A DNA stretch of 25,100 bases, from the NCBI GenBank assembly GCA_035701115.1, contig DASSOA010000059.1, forward strand, positions 1 to 25,100, written 5' to 3'. The first letter of the stretch is position 1; the number at the start of each line of letters is the position of its first letter. The position numbers and the translations under genes are program-made. Under the pieces are notes generated by a model. That model searched no databases, was not told the DNA's origin, and saw nothing but the letters and a program-made list of their open reading frames with translations. This DNA is from DASSKW01 sp035701115. GTDB taxonomy: Bacteria > Pseudomonadota > Gammaproteobacteria > Natronospirales > REEB76. Shown in pieces: positions 8,064 through 15,800 of the stretch.

Positions 8064-8939
8064 ATGTTTCAGGGCAGCATGGTGGCATTGGTCACGCCCA
8101 TGGCCGAAGACGGCCGTGTGGATTTCGAGGCGCTGGAGAAACTTGTTGAATGGCATATCGCCGAGGGAACCGATGCAATTGTCGCAGTCGGCACGACCGG
8201 TGAATCCGCCACGCTGGAAGTAGCGGAACATTTGCAGGTAGTCGAACACTGCATCAGGGCTGCCGCGGGTCGCGTCCCCGTCATCGCAGGTACCGGCTCC
8301 AACAACACCGCACATGCGATTGAAATGACCCGGCGGGCACAGGCGTTGGGCGCAAATGCAGCGCTGCTGGTGGTGCCGTATTACAACAAGCCCACTCAGG
8401 AGGGGCTCTACAGGCATTTCAGCGCGATCGCCGATGCGGTGTCGTTACCGGTCATTCTCTACAATGTGCCGAGCCGGACCGTCACGGACTTGTTGCCTGA
8501 AACCGTGGGGCGCCTCGCGACGGTCAGGAATATCGTCGGGATCAAGGAAGCAACCGGTAAACTGGAGCGTGTCGGCTCCATACGCAAACTTTGCGGCGAC
8601 GATTTCCTCCTGATCAGCGGCGATGACGCAACGGCCGCGGAATTCATGCTCGCCGGAGGTTGCGGGGTGATCTCGGTCACGGCCAACGTGGCGCCGCGGC
8701 TCATGCATGAAATGTGCGTGGCGGCATGCTCGGGCAACCGCCCGCTGGCGGAAGAATGCAATCGGCGCCTTGCGCTTCTGCATCGAGATTTATTCGTCGA
8801 AACCAGCCCGATCCCTGTAAAATGGGCGCTGGCACAGATGGGACGCATTCCGGCTGGTATCCGGCTCCCCCTGACACCGCTGTCGCCAGCATGCTTTGAC
8901 ACGGTGCGTGCCGCCCTAAAAGCAGCCGGTATCGGCTGA
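8064..8939 (+). CDS. dapA: 4-Hydroxy-tetrahydrodipicolinate synthase
   Basis: The 291-residue cytoplasmic enzyme condenses pyruvate with aspartate semialdehyde, the first committed step of lysine and diaminopimelate synthesis. In E. coli numbering the catalytic residues all coincide: Lys161 (Schiff base, in GIKEATG), Thr44-Thr45 (GTTGES), Tyr107 and Tyr133, with Arg138 for substrate binding. The allosteric lysine site differs: residues 53 and 84 are Val and His where E. coli has His and Glu, while His56, Asn80 and Tyr106 are kept. The ATG at 8064 has AGAGGAA six bases upstream; the ATG at 8058 abuts that site and the one at 8034 is inside the promoter. It is followed by the BamC-like lipoprotein gene, as dapA-bamC in E. 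coli. Confidence 0.96.
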   Translation: MFQGSMVALVTPMAEDGRVDFEALEKLVEWHIAEGTDAIVAVGTTGESATLEVAEHLQVVEHCIRAAAGRVPVIAGTGSNNTAHAIEMTRRAQALGANAALLVVPYYNKPTQEGLYRHFSAIADAVSLPVILYNVPSRTVTDLLPETVGRLATVRNIVGIKEATGKLERVGSIRKLCGDDFLLISGDDATAAEFMLAGGCGVISVTANVAPRLMHEMCVAACSGNRPLAEECNRRLALLHRDLFVETSPIPVKWALAQMGRIPAGIRLPLTPLSPACFDTVRAALKAAGIG

Positions 8940-8965
8940 ATTCAACCTCCATTTGGATAATGTCC

Positions 8966-9388
8966 ATGCATAAATATCTGTCAGCGATTGGCCTGCTGAC
9001 GTTGCTGGCCCTGGGTGGCTGCGGCAGCCTGCCCTGCGGCGACCCGCACCCGTACTACACCAACACTGCCGGTCCGCCGCTAAAGGTGCCGCCCGGGTTG
9101 AGCGCACCGATTCCCGATCCAGCCTATGCCATCCCGGGGGGAAAGCCCTCAACCGGCAAGCGGACGGATGTGGGCGCGGACAGCGCGTGTCTGATCAGGC
9201 CACCCACAGTCATCACCCCCGAATCCACGATCGGCCCAAAACCGGCGTCTGGCACGCAGTCGGCGCCTGCGCCAACCGTGAAGTCTCCGCAAGCCAGGCC
9301 GGCATCGTCGGGAGGTACAACGTCACCAGTCCCGGCTGCGACCACCCGCGCGCGCGCTGCGGTTGCCAGTGGCGGACCCATCGGGTAA
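8966..9388 (+). CDS. Minimal BamC-like lipoprotein (BamD-binding lasso only)
   Basis: The 140-residue lipoprotein precursor has lipobox ALGGC with lipidated Cys19. The next 65 residues resemble the N-terminal lasso of E. coli BamC: LKVPPGLSAPIPDPAYAIP against LHAPAGMILPVTSGDYAIP, and further on LIRPP against DIRPP. In E. coli this extended segment wraps BamD in the outer-membrane assembly complex. Nothing follows but about 60 residues rich in Pro, Ala, Ser and Thr; both helix-grip domains of the 344-residue E. coli protein are missing. It occupies the bamC position behind dapA. I prefer the ATG at 8966, with GGA eight bases upstream, over the ATG at 8960. The lipoprotein call is firm; the BamC relation is my inference from motif order and synteny. 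Confidence 0.75.
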   Translation: MHKYLSAIGLLTLLALGGCGSLPCGDPHPYYTNTAGPPLKVPPGLSAPIPDPAYAIPGGKPSTGKRTDVGADSACLIRPPTVITPESTIGPKPASGTQSAPAPTVKSPQARPASSGGTTSPVPAATTRARAAVASGGPIG

Positions 9389-9467
9389 CCTTGCGCGCCC
9401 TCGAACAAGGGCTCGAAAGTTCTTTGCCCTTCCGCCTTCGCAATGGGCAGGCAACTCAGGTCAGCGA

Positions 9468-9558
9468 GGAGAGGTGTCCGAGCGGTCGAAGGAGCACGCC
9501 TGGAAAGCGTGTATACGGCAACCCCGTATCGCGGGTTCGAATCCCGCCCTCTCCGCCA
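9468..9558 (+). tRNA. tRNA-Ser (anticodon GGA)
   Basis: A complete class II tRNA of 91 bases with encoded CCA. The acceptor stem pairs GGAGAGG (9468-9474) with CCTCTCC (9548-9554), discriminator G. The anticodon stem CACGC/GCGTG encloses loop CTGGAAA, giving anticodon GGA, which reads UCC and UCU serine codons. A long variable arm (stem TACGG/CCGTA) and a T arm GCGGG-TTCGAAT-CCCGC follow. The long variable arm and anticodon agree on serine. Confidence 0.97.
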
Positions 9559-9655
9559 GTTTGTTGTGCAAAGCGACGCCTGGTGGCGCGGCTCTGAGTG
9601 AACATTCATGGCTCTGGTCCGAATCGGCGCGACGATGCCAGGGTTTTGTTTCGAT

Positions 9656-9767
9656 GGCAGTCTGTGCCGGCTTCCCCGCATCGACGAGCTGTAAACCCCG
9701 TCAGGCCCGGAAGGGAGCAGCGGTAGCAGTAACCTCGAGTGCCGGGGGCTGGCTGGTGCAGGCTGCC
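9656..9767 (+). ncRNA. ffs: 4.5S signal recognition particle RNA
   Basis: The conserved SRP domain IV hairpin is visible at about 9696-9727 with the symmetric and asymmetric loop sequences TCAGG and GGAAGGGAGCAGC, the Ffh binding site. The outer stem also fits: GGCAG-TCTGTGCC (9656-9668) pairs with GGTGCAGG-CTGCC (9755-9767) throughout, allowing G-U pairs. The resulting RNA is about 112 bases, close to the E. coli 4.5S RNA. The ends are set by this pairing and could be off by a few bases. Placement between tRNA-Ser and dnaX is common in gammaproteobacteria and betaproteobacteria. Confidence 0.95.
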
Positions 9768-9788
9768 CCCAATCACGCGCCGGAACAG

Positions 9789-9817
9789 TTCAGGTCCCCA
9801 GTCCCCTCTGGTAAAGT
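9789..9817 (+). promoter_or_regulatory. Candidate promoter of the dnaX-ybaB-recR run
   Basis: TTCAGG (9789-9794) is followed after 17 bases by TAAAGT (9812-9817), about 55 bases before the dnaX ATG. It lies just after the SRP RNA gene. Read by eye only. Confidence 0.4.
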
Positions 9818-9871
9818 AGCGCCGATACCGCTGCTCCCAATTTGCACAGCTCTTCACCAGCAATTAACTTC

Positions 9872-11467
9872 ATGTCCTACCAGGTCCTTGCGAGAAAATG
9901 GCGTCCCCGGAATTTCACGGAGATGGTCGGTCAGGAGCACGTGCTCAAGGCCCTGGTTAACGCGCTTGACCACAACCGCCTGCATCACGCGTTTCTGTTC
10001 ACCGGCACTCGTGGAGTGGGTAAAACCACCATTGCCCGGATTCTGGCCAAGTCGCTGAATTGCGAGAAAGGGGTCAGTTCCCATCCCTGTGGCGAATGCA
10101 GCGCCTGTATTGAAATTGATGCCGGCCGCTTTGTTGATCTTATCGAGGTCGACGCCGCATCCCGCACCGGCGTCGATGACACCCGGGAACTCACCGATAA
10201 CGTTCAATACGCGCCGACCCGGGGCCGCTACAAGGTCTATTTGATCGACGAAGTTCACATGCTGTCCAAGAACGCGTTCAACGCATTGCTCAAGACGCTG
10301 GAAGAGCCGCCGCCGCATGTCAAATTTCTGCTGGCAACCACGGACCCGCAGAAAATCCCGATCACCGTGCTGTCACGCTGTCTGCAGTTCAATCTGAAGC
10401 GGCTCCCGCTCAGTCTGATCCAGACGCACCTGCAACATATTCTTGAAGCCGAGAATATCCGCCAGGAACCGGCGGCCGTCAGTCTGATCGCGCATGCCGC
10501 GGACGGCAGCATGCGCGATGCGCTGAGTCTGCTCGATCAGGCCATTGCCTTTGGTGGCGGCGCGCTGCAGGAAAACGACGTGCGCAGCATGCTCGGCACC
10601 ATCGACAGAAAACATGTGCATGCACTGATCGAGGCGCTCGCATCCGGAGAGGGCAGGCGTGTGCTTGCGGCAATCGCCCAGATGGACGAGCAGAGTCCGG
10701 ATTACGAGATGGTGCTCGATGAACTCGCGTCCATGCTGCAGCGGATGGCGATCGTACAGGCGGTGCCGGATGCCGCGGAAAGCTTCGACGACTCCGGTAC
10801 AGTACAGGCGCTGAGCGCGAGTCTGTCGCCCGAAGATACCCAGTTGTGCTACCAGATTGCGCTGCTTGGCAAGCGTGATCTGCCGCTGGCGCCAGCGCCG
10901 CGCAGCGGATTTGAAATGATCATGCTGAGGATGCTCAGCTTCGCGCCGCAGCCTCAATCCGCGGCGCCTCGCGGGGAGCCGGTGCCGCCGGCTGCTGCTG
11001 CGCGGAGCGCGCCGGTTGCTGCAGCGGTGAAAGAGGAGCGTTCGGCCGAATCACGCGTCGCTCCGGCTGCTCAGGCAACGCCATGGCATGAGCCGGACTG
11101 GGTCGGGCTGGTGGAGTCCCTCGATCTACGGGGTGCAACATTGCAGCTGGCTCTGAATTGCGTGTATCAACGGCGCGAAGGCAATGTCGTTTATCTGGCG
11201 CTGGATGCGGCGCACGAACACATGGCAACGGAACAACTGCTGAAGCGCATGGAAGAGGCGTTGACGAGGCATTTTGGGGAATCACTCAGGGTGCGCATAC
11301 AACCGGTGTCTGGTGAGCTGAAAACGCCGGCCAAACTGGATGCGCAGCGCCAGGTGGAACGGGTCAAGGCGGCCCAGCAGACAATTGCGGAGGATCCCAA
11401 TATCCGTGCGCTGTGCGATACATTTGGAACCCAGATCAATCCCGATCTGGTGAAACCCGCGGATTGA
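9872..11467 (+). CDS. dnaX: DNA polymerase III subunit tau
   Basis: The 531-residue clamp-loader ATPase has Walker A GTRGVGKTT (45-53), a zinc site of Cys64, Cys73, Cys76 and Cys79, Walker B LIDEVH (124-129) and the sensor motif SRC (168-170). A Pro/Ala-rich linker at about 365-410 leads to the C-terminal tau domain that contacts the polymerase alpha subunit (WVGLVESLDLRGATLQLALN). I place the start at the ATG at 9872 (MSYQVLARKWRP), the family's normal beginning; ten extra upstream codons have no similarity. It is shorter than the 643-residue E. coli tau, mostly in the linker. No A AAA AAG-like slippery site is visible, so a shorter gamma form by frameshifting is not predicted. It leads ybaB and recR. 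Confidence 0.96.
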   Translation: MSYQVLARKWRPRNFTEMVGQEHVLKALVNALDHNRLHHAFLFTGTRGVGKTTIARILAKSLNCEKGVSSHPCGECSACIEIDAGRFVDLIEVDAASRTGVDDTRELTDNVQYAPTRGRYKVYLIDEVHMLSKNAFNALLKTLEEPPPHVKFLLATTDPQKIPITVLSRCLQFNLKRLPLSLIQTHLQHILEAENIRQEPAAVSLIAHAADGSMRDALSLLDQAIAFGGGALQENDVRSMLGTIDRKHVHALIEALASGEGRRVLAAIAQMDEQSPDYEMVLDELASMLQRMAIVQAVPDAAESFDDSGTVQALSASLSPEDTQLCYQIALLGKRDLPLAPAPRSGFEMIMLRMLSFAPQPQSAAPRGEPVPPAAAARSAPVAAAVKEERSAESRVAPAAQATPWHEPDWVGLVESLDLRGATLQLALNCVYQRREGNVVYLALDAAHEHMATEQLLKRMEEALTRHFGESLRVRIQPVSGELKTPAKLDAQRQVERVKAAQQTIAEDPNIRALCDTFGTQINPDLVKPAD

Positions 11468-11483
11468 AATTCCGGAGTACGAC

Positions 11484-11807
11484 ATGAAAGGCGGATTAGG
11501 TGGCCTGATGAAACAGGCGCAACAGTTGCAGGCAAACATGCAGAAAGCCCAGGAGGAGCTGGCGCGCACAGAGGTGACTGGCGAAGCCGGTGGCGGCATG
11601 GTACGCGTCATCATGACCGGAAAACACGAAGTGCGCCGCGTCTCGATTGACGAAAAAATGCTGCAGGACGACAAGGAGATGCTCGAAGACCTGATTGCCG
11701 CGGCCGTCAACGACGCCGTGAACAAGATCGAGGCCATGATGCGGGAACGCTTCTCCGGGATGGCCACCGGGATGGGTTTGCCCGGCGGCATGAAGTTGCC
11801 GTTCTGA
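11484..11807 (+). CDS. ybaB: YbaB/EbfC-family nucleoid-associated protein
   Basis: The 107-residue DNA-binding protein begins with the family hallmark: a GGLGGLMKQAQQLQANMQKAQEEL helix given here only in outline (residues 3-26), then VTGEAGGGMVRVIMTGKHEV and a second helix (LEDLIAAAVNDAVNKIE). YbaB dimers bind DNA with little sequence preference and compact the nucleoid. The Met/Gly-rich tail (GMATGMGLPGGM) is common in the family. The ATG at 11484 has GGAG eight bases upstream. It sits between dnaX and recR, a widely conserved order, with gaps of 16 bases on both sides. Confidence 0.95.
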   Translation: MKGGLGGLMKQAQQLQANMQKAQEELARTEVTGEAGGGMVRVIMTGKHEVRRVSIDEKMLQDDKEMLEDLIAAAVNDAVNKIEAMMRERFSGMATGMGLPGGMKLPF

Positions 11808-11823
11808 TCCGGATGCGCCGCAC

Positions 11824-12423
11824 GTGAATTATGCACCGCTGTTGCAGCAGCTGATTGAGGCGCTGCGCTGCCTGCCCGGTGTGGGGCAGAAATCCGCACA
11901 GCGCATGGCATTCCATCTGCTGGAGCGCGATCGAGAAGCCGCCCTCGCACTATCCGGGGCCTTGCATGACGCGGCGACCGGTATTATCCACTGCGAGCGT
12001 TGCCGCATGCTAACCGATACGCCAGTCTGCACAATTTGCAGTTCGCCGAAACGGGATCGCGGCACGGTGTGCGTGGTGGAAACGCCGGCGGACGTTTACG
12101 CGATCGAAAGCGCCACGGGGTTCGGCGGTCACTACTTTGTCCTGATGGGACACCTGTCGCCGCTTGACGGCATTGGACCCGATGAACTGGGAGTAGCGCA
12201 GCTGGAATCGCGGCTCAAGGATGGGGTCGTGACAGAACTGATTCTTGCGACCAATCCGACGGTCGAGGGGGAGGCTACCGCCCATTATCTGGCAGAGCTG
12301 GCGCGCGCACACGGGATACGCGCAACCCGCATCGCGCATGGCGTGCCGGTGGGCGGCGAGCTGGAATATATTGACGGCGGAACCCTGTCGCATGCGTTCA
12401 GCGGGCGCCAGGAGATACGTTGA
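11824..12423 (+). CDS. recR: Recombination mediator RecR
   Basis: The 199-residue protein acts with RecF and RecO to load RecA on SSB-coated gapped DNA. It shows the family order: helix-hairpin-helix (about residues 8-28, LPGVGQKSAQRMAF), a four-cysteine zinc finger (Cys57, Cys60, Cys69, Cys72) and a Toprim domain from about residue 80 (VCVVETPADVYAIE, then GHLSPLDGIGPDELG). The start is GTG at 11824, 16 bases after ybaB; the upstream ribosome site is weak, so translation may partly depend on coupling. Length is typical of the family and nothing is missing. Confidence 0.96.
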   Translation: MNYAPLLQQLIEALRCLPGVGQKSAQRMAFHLLERDREAALALSGALHDAATGIIHCERCRMLTDTPVCTICSSPKRDRGTVCVVETPADVYAIESATGFGGHYFVLMGHLSPLDGIGPDELGVAQLESRLKDGVVTELILATNPTVEGEATAHYLAELARAHGIRATRIAHGVPVGGELEYIDGGTLSHAFSGRQEIR

Positions 12424-12462
12424 ATCAACTGCTCCCGGTTTGTTGGATAACAGAGATGGTGC

Positions 12463-13275
12463 ATGAAACTGAGAGAATTCCTGTACGGTTTGGGCGTTAA
12501 GCCGAGAACCAGAGAATTCGCGTTCGACATCCAGCGCTTCGAGTTGTCCAGGGAAGGGGAAATAGAGTTTGCGGTTTGGCGACACCCAGCCGAAAAACCA
12601 AAGGAATTTACTCAGGCCGAAGTGGATGCCTTGCGTGAATTCCTGTCGCCGGGCGATTACGCCATTGATATCGGCGCACATACGGGTGATTCGGCGTTGC
12701 CGATCGCGCTCGCCGTGGGACCGGATGGCGGTGTACTTGCATTTGAACCCAACCCCTACGTGTTCAAGATCCTGCAAGCCAATGCAAATCTGAACAAGGG
12801 CAAGATCAACATATCTCCGTTTATGTTCGCGGCAACGATGGAAGACCGTGAATTCGAGTTTGAATATTCAGATTCCGGATTCTGCAATGGCGGGCTGCAC
12901 CCGGGAGTCAGTGCATGGCGCCATGCCCATTTCTTCAAGCTGACTGTACAGGGACGCAACCTTGAGGGACTCATCGAGCGTGAATGTCCTCAAACCAGTT
13001 CACGGATTCGTTACATAAAAATTGACACGGAGGGTTATGATCCGGAAGTGGTCCGGTCCATTCACGGGTTGATCGAACGTAATCGGCCGTACATAAAAAC
13101 AGAGATATACAAACACCTTTCTTCCGACAGGCGCAAATCCTATTTCAGGGAGCTGTCCGGACTTGGCTATCGTCTTTACAAGTGGGAAAATAACTGCACC
13201 TATCGCGGCCGGGCTGTATCTGAAAAAAATGCCGATGACTGGAAACACTACGATATCTTTGCGGTACCGGAATGA
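12463..13275 (+). CDS. FkbM-family SAM-dependent methyltransferase
   Basis: The 270-residue protein has a class I methyltransferase fold with SAM motif I AIDIGAHTGDSALP (67-80), an acidic motif II VLAFEPNPYVFKIL (91-104) and the FkbM motif YIKIDTEGYDPEVVRS (184-199). FkbM relatives methylate hydroxyls on sugars, polyketides or peptides; the substrate here is unknown. The gene stands between recR and a HIT gene, 39 and 17 bases away, in the same direction. Its composition is lower in GC: hand counts of three 60-base lines gave 48, 53 and 43 percent, against 58, 58 and 63 percent in lines of recR and the HIT gene. This suggests acquisition as an isolated gene. No transposase or repeat borders it. 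Confidence 0.88.
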   Translation: MKLREFLYGLGVKPRTREFAFDIQRFELSREGEIEFAVWRHPAEKPKEFTQAEVDALREFLSPGDYAIDIGAHTGDSALPIALAVGPDGGVLAFEPNPYVFKILQANANLNKGKINISPFMFAATMEDREFEFEYSDSGFCNGGLHPGVSAWRHAHFFKLTVQGRNLEGLIERECPQTSSRIRYIKIDTEGYDPEVVRSIHGLIERNRPYIKTEIYKHLSSDRRKSYFRELSGLGYRLYKWENNCTYRGRAVSEKNADDWKHYDIFAVPE

Positions 13276-13292
13276 ATCTCGGATGACATCAA

Positions 13293-13637
13293 ATGACTGA
13301 TTGCCTGTTTTGCAGAATGGTGTCCGGCGAAATCAAGCCGGACATGGTGCATGAAACCGGCGAGCTTATCGCGTTTCGTGACATCAATCCCCAGGCGCCT
13401 ACCCATATCCTGGTTGTCCCGCGCAAACACATCAGTACCGTCAATGATCTGGCCGCAGCAGATGCCGCACTTGTCGGCAGACTCGTGCTTGCCGCGCAGG
13501 AAATTGCCCGGCTGGAAGGCATTGACGAATCAGGTTACCGGCTGGTCATGAATTGCAATGCCGGTGGTGGACAGTCGGTGTTTCACATTCATTTGCATCT
13601 GCTGGGCGGCCGGCAGATGACCTGGCCGCCCGGTTAG
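13293..13637 (+). CDS. HIT-family nucleotide-binding protein (HinT-like)
   Basis: The 114-residue protein has the histidine triad HIHLHLL (His98, His100, His102), preceded by GGGQSVF and followed by GGRQMTWPPG, the usual HinT ending. The N-terminal CLFCRMVSGEI motif with Cys4 and Cys7 is also typical. HinT enzymes hydrolyse purine nucleoside phosphoramidates and aminoacyl-adenylates. The 8-bp inverted repeat at 13604-13631 overlaps the end of the gene and may serve as a hairpin between it and the convergent rsgA, whose stop lies 17 bases on. Confidence 0.94.
   Translation: MTDCLFCRMVSGEIKPDMVHETGELIAFRDINPQAPTHILVVPRKHISTVNDLAAADAALVGRLVLAAQEIARLEGIDESGYRLVMNCNAGGGQSVFHIHLHLLGGRQMTWPPG
13604..13631. 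terminator. Possible hairpin between convergent HIT and rsgA genes
   Basis: GGGCGGCC (13604-13611) and GGCCGCCC (13624-13631) form a perfect 8-bp GC stem with a 12-base loop, at the very end of the HIT gene and just beyond the rsgA stop. There is no T-run on either side, and the residues encoded here are conserved in the family, so the repeat may be a side effect of coding. Confidence 0.3.
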
Positions 13638-13654
13638 GGCAGCGTCCGCGGTAA

Positions 13655-14545
13655 TCAGCCGGAAGATTGTGCTGAGATGGCCCGATAGCTTTCATAACGG
13701 CGGCGGATGAGTTCGCCGCGCTCGACCGCCTCTCTGACGCGGCAACCGGGCTCATGCAGGTGACTGCAATCCGAAAATCTGCATTGCCCGTTGTAGCGCC
13801 CGAATTCGACGAAACCGCGTGCGAGCTCCTTCGGCGGCATGGGCCAGAGTTGGAACCCGCGCACACCGGGTGAATCGATCAGCTCCCCGCCGGCGGGGAG
13901 GTGATACAGGGCGGATACTGTCGTGGTATGCCGCCCTTCGTCCGTGGCGTAGGAGATTTCCCCGATCCGGACTTCGGCACCCGGTGCCAACGCTTTCAGT
14001 AACGACGATTTGCCCGTCCCCGACTGGCCAACTACGACTCCGGTGTGTCCATTCAGGGATTCAGCAAGCCCGGCGATTCCGTTGCCGGTGAAAACACTGG
14101 TTTTCAGGGTCGAGTAGCCGATGGCCGCGTATTCGCCGAGCGTTTGCTCGGTAGCCACGCGCTGGGTTTCATCCAAGAGATCCGTCTTGTTGAGTACCAG
14201 CACGGGTGTAATGTTCAGGATTTCCGCGGCGGCGAGATACCTGTCAATCATGGACACGTCAAATGAAGGTTTCGGGGCGATCACGACAAGCATTCTGTCG
14301 ATATTCGCCGCAAGGGGCTGTTGACCCAGGCGCCGGTCATGGCGAACCAGCAGTGAACGGCGTTCCTTTACGGCTGTGATCAACCCGCTGGCGTCTGCCA
14401 TACGTTCAACCGTCACCCGGTCGCCGCAGACAGGACGCATGCTGCGGCCCTTGATGCGGCAATCAATCTCCGTGCCTTCGGGCGTTTCCACGATCATGTG
14501 GCGCCCGAAGTTCACGATGACGCGTCCTTCAAACGCGGTACTCAT
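13655..14545 (-). CDS. rsgA: Small-ribosomal-subunit biogenesis GTPase RsgA
   Basis: The 296-residue circularly permuted GTPase assists late 30S subunit maturation. An N-terminal OB fold (about residues 1-65) is followed by the permuted motifs G4 NKTD (119-122), G1 GQSGTGKSS (173-181), the TTT switch region (207-209) and G3 DSPG (224-227). The C-terminal zinc domain has Cys255, Cys260, His262 and Cys268. The gene starts five bases after the stop of the Ste24-like protease gene on the same strand, so the two are probably co-transcribed. Confidence 0.96.
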   Translation of the reverse strand: MSTAFEGRVIVNFGRHMIVETPEGTEIDCRIKGRSMRPVCGDRVTVERMADASGLITAVKERRSLLVRHDRRLGQQPLAANIDRMLVVIAPKPSFDVSMIDRYLAAAEILNITPVLVLNKTDLLDETQRVATEQTLGEYAAIGYSTLKTSVFTGNGIAGLAESLNGHTGVVVGQSGTGKSSLLKALAPGAEVRIGEISYATDEGRHTTTVSALYHLPAGGELIDSPGVRGFQLWPMPPKELARGFVEFGRYNGQCRFSDCSHLHEPGCRVREAVERGELIRRRYESYRAISAQSSG

Positions 14546-14549
14546 GACA

Positions 14550-15800
14550 TCACGTCGCGTGCTGCAGGGATTTCAGGTACGCGATACGGGTCGGAGCAGG
14601 CGGATGGGAATCGTGAAACAGGGAATAAAGCGGATCGGGCGTCAGGGTGCTGGCGTTATCGCGATAGAGTTTTACCAGCGCATGGATCAACGCAGAGGCG
14701 CTGGTGTAGCGGCTGGCATAGGAATCCGCCTCGAATTCATGTTTGCGCGACCATGCCGACATGACAGGTTCCAGCAGAAACAGAAACGGCGGTAACAACA
14801 GCGCAAACAGCAGCAGTGCCATGTAGTTGGAAGGTGTTCCAATGCCCAGGCCCTGATAGAACCACGCATTTCCGGTCAGCCAACCGAGCAATGCCAGCCC
14901 GGCAAGACTCAGCGCGGCAGTTACCGCCAGCCGCTTAATGACATGATGCAGACGAAAGTGGCCGAGCTCATGGGCGAGCACTGCCTCGATTTCGTCCGGC
15001 ATCAGTTTCTCCATCAGCGTGTCGAAGAACACAATTCGTTTGTGGTTTCCGAAACCGGTGAAATAGGCGTTGCCGTGTGCGGAACGGGACGATCCGTCCA
15101 TCACGAATACTCCGCGGCTGGTAAATCCGCAGCGCTGCAGCAGGGAATCAATGCGTTCGCTCAGTTCGGCGTTATCCAGCGGCGAGAAGCGATTGAACAG
15201 CGGAGCAATGAAGACAGGCCAGGCCCAGGTGATCGCCAGGCTGAATCCCATCCATAACAGCCAGAGATAAAGCCACCACAAGCCGCCGCTTTTCTGCATC
15301 AGCCAGAGTGCCGCATATAACAGCGGTATGCCGAGCACGGCCGCGAGCAGCATGCCTTTCAGGAGGTCGAGAACGAACGTTCTGACGGTGGTGCGATTGA
15401 ATCCGAAGCGGGCTTCCGTCACAAATGTCGACCAGATCGAGAGCGGCAATCCGATCACGCCGCTGAGGAGTGCAAAAGATCCGATCACCAATACACCCCG
15501 GGTCAACGGGCCGGCATTCACATGGTTCCAGATAGTGTCCAAAAGCGCGAGGCCGCCGCCCAGCGTCCAGAGCAAGGTCAGCACCAAATCGATTACGAGA
15601 CTGACTGTGCCCAGCCGGGTTTTTGCAACCGTATAGTCGGCGGCTTTTTGATGTGCAGGCAGCTGGATCTGCACGGCAAACTCGGCCGGTACGGCGTCGC
15701 GGTGTCCGCGTACGTAACTGATCTGGCGCTGCGCCAGCCAAAGGCGTAATGCAGCGCTTGCCAGCAGTGCGGCGACGAAGATCCAGGTCAGCGGATTCAT
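14550..15800 (-). CDS. Ste24-like integral-membrane M48 metalloprotease
   Basis: The 416-residue protein has several membrane segments (around residues 5-22, 65-90, 103-122, 145-168, 174-200, 292-310 and 325-345). The zinc motif is HELGH (277-281), with the third ligand in EFEAD (355-359), as in CAAX prenyl protease 1/Ste24 relatives. Bacterial members probably cut misfolded or signal-like membrane peptides; no prenylated substrate is implied. I choose the ATG at 15800 (MNPLTWIF), the usual family start, over the ATG at 15833, which adds 11 residues without a ribosome site; neither has a clear Shine-Dalgarno. It is divergent from orn and leads rsgA. It is the second M48 protease in the window but unlike BepA is not exported. 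Confidence 0.9.
   Translation of the reverse strand: MNPLTWIFVAALLASAALRLWLAQRQISYVRGHRDAVPAEFAVQIQLPAHQKAADYTVAKTRLGTVSLVIDLVLTLLWTLGGGLALLDTIWNHVNAGPLTRGVLVIGSFALLSGVIGLPLSIWSTFVTEARFGFNRTTVRTFVLDLLKGMLLAAVLGIPLLYAALWLMQKSGGLWWLYLWLLWMGFSLAITWAWPVFIAPLFNRFSPLDNAELSERIDSLLQRCGFTSRGVFVMDGSSRSAHGNAYFTGFGNHKRIVFFDTLMEKLMPDEIEAVLAHELGHFRLHHVIKRLAVTAALSLAGLALLGWLTGNAWFYQGLGIGTPSNYMALLLFALLLPPFLFLLEPVMSAWSRKHEFEADSYASRYTSASALIHALVKLYRDNASTLTPDPLYSLFHDSHPPAPTRIAYLKSLQHAT

Noticed and set aside
7938..8417. N-terminal extension of gcvR by up to 160 codons
   Set aside because: It would lie antisense to dapA and remove the dapA promoter region; the extension has no ACT-like or other domain, while the GTG at 7937 gives the normal family length.
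9397..9412. Possible hairpin terminator after the BamC-like gene (GCCCT/AGGGC)
   Set aside because: The stem is only five base pairs and no clear T-run follows; it is not strong enough to call.
9124..9681. A minus-strand frame covering the lipoprotein end, tRNA-Ser and part of the SRP RNA
   Set aside because: It overlaps two RNA genes whose structures are clear, and it encodes no recognisable domain.
10960..11100. Programmed frameshift site in dnaX
   Set aside because: I looked for A-runs and slippery heptamers at the linker and saw none.
12010..12777. A 255-codon minus-strand frame across recR and the FkbM gene
   Set aside because: It crosses two well-supported plus-strand genes and shows no family motif or ribosome site.
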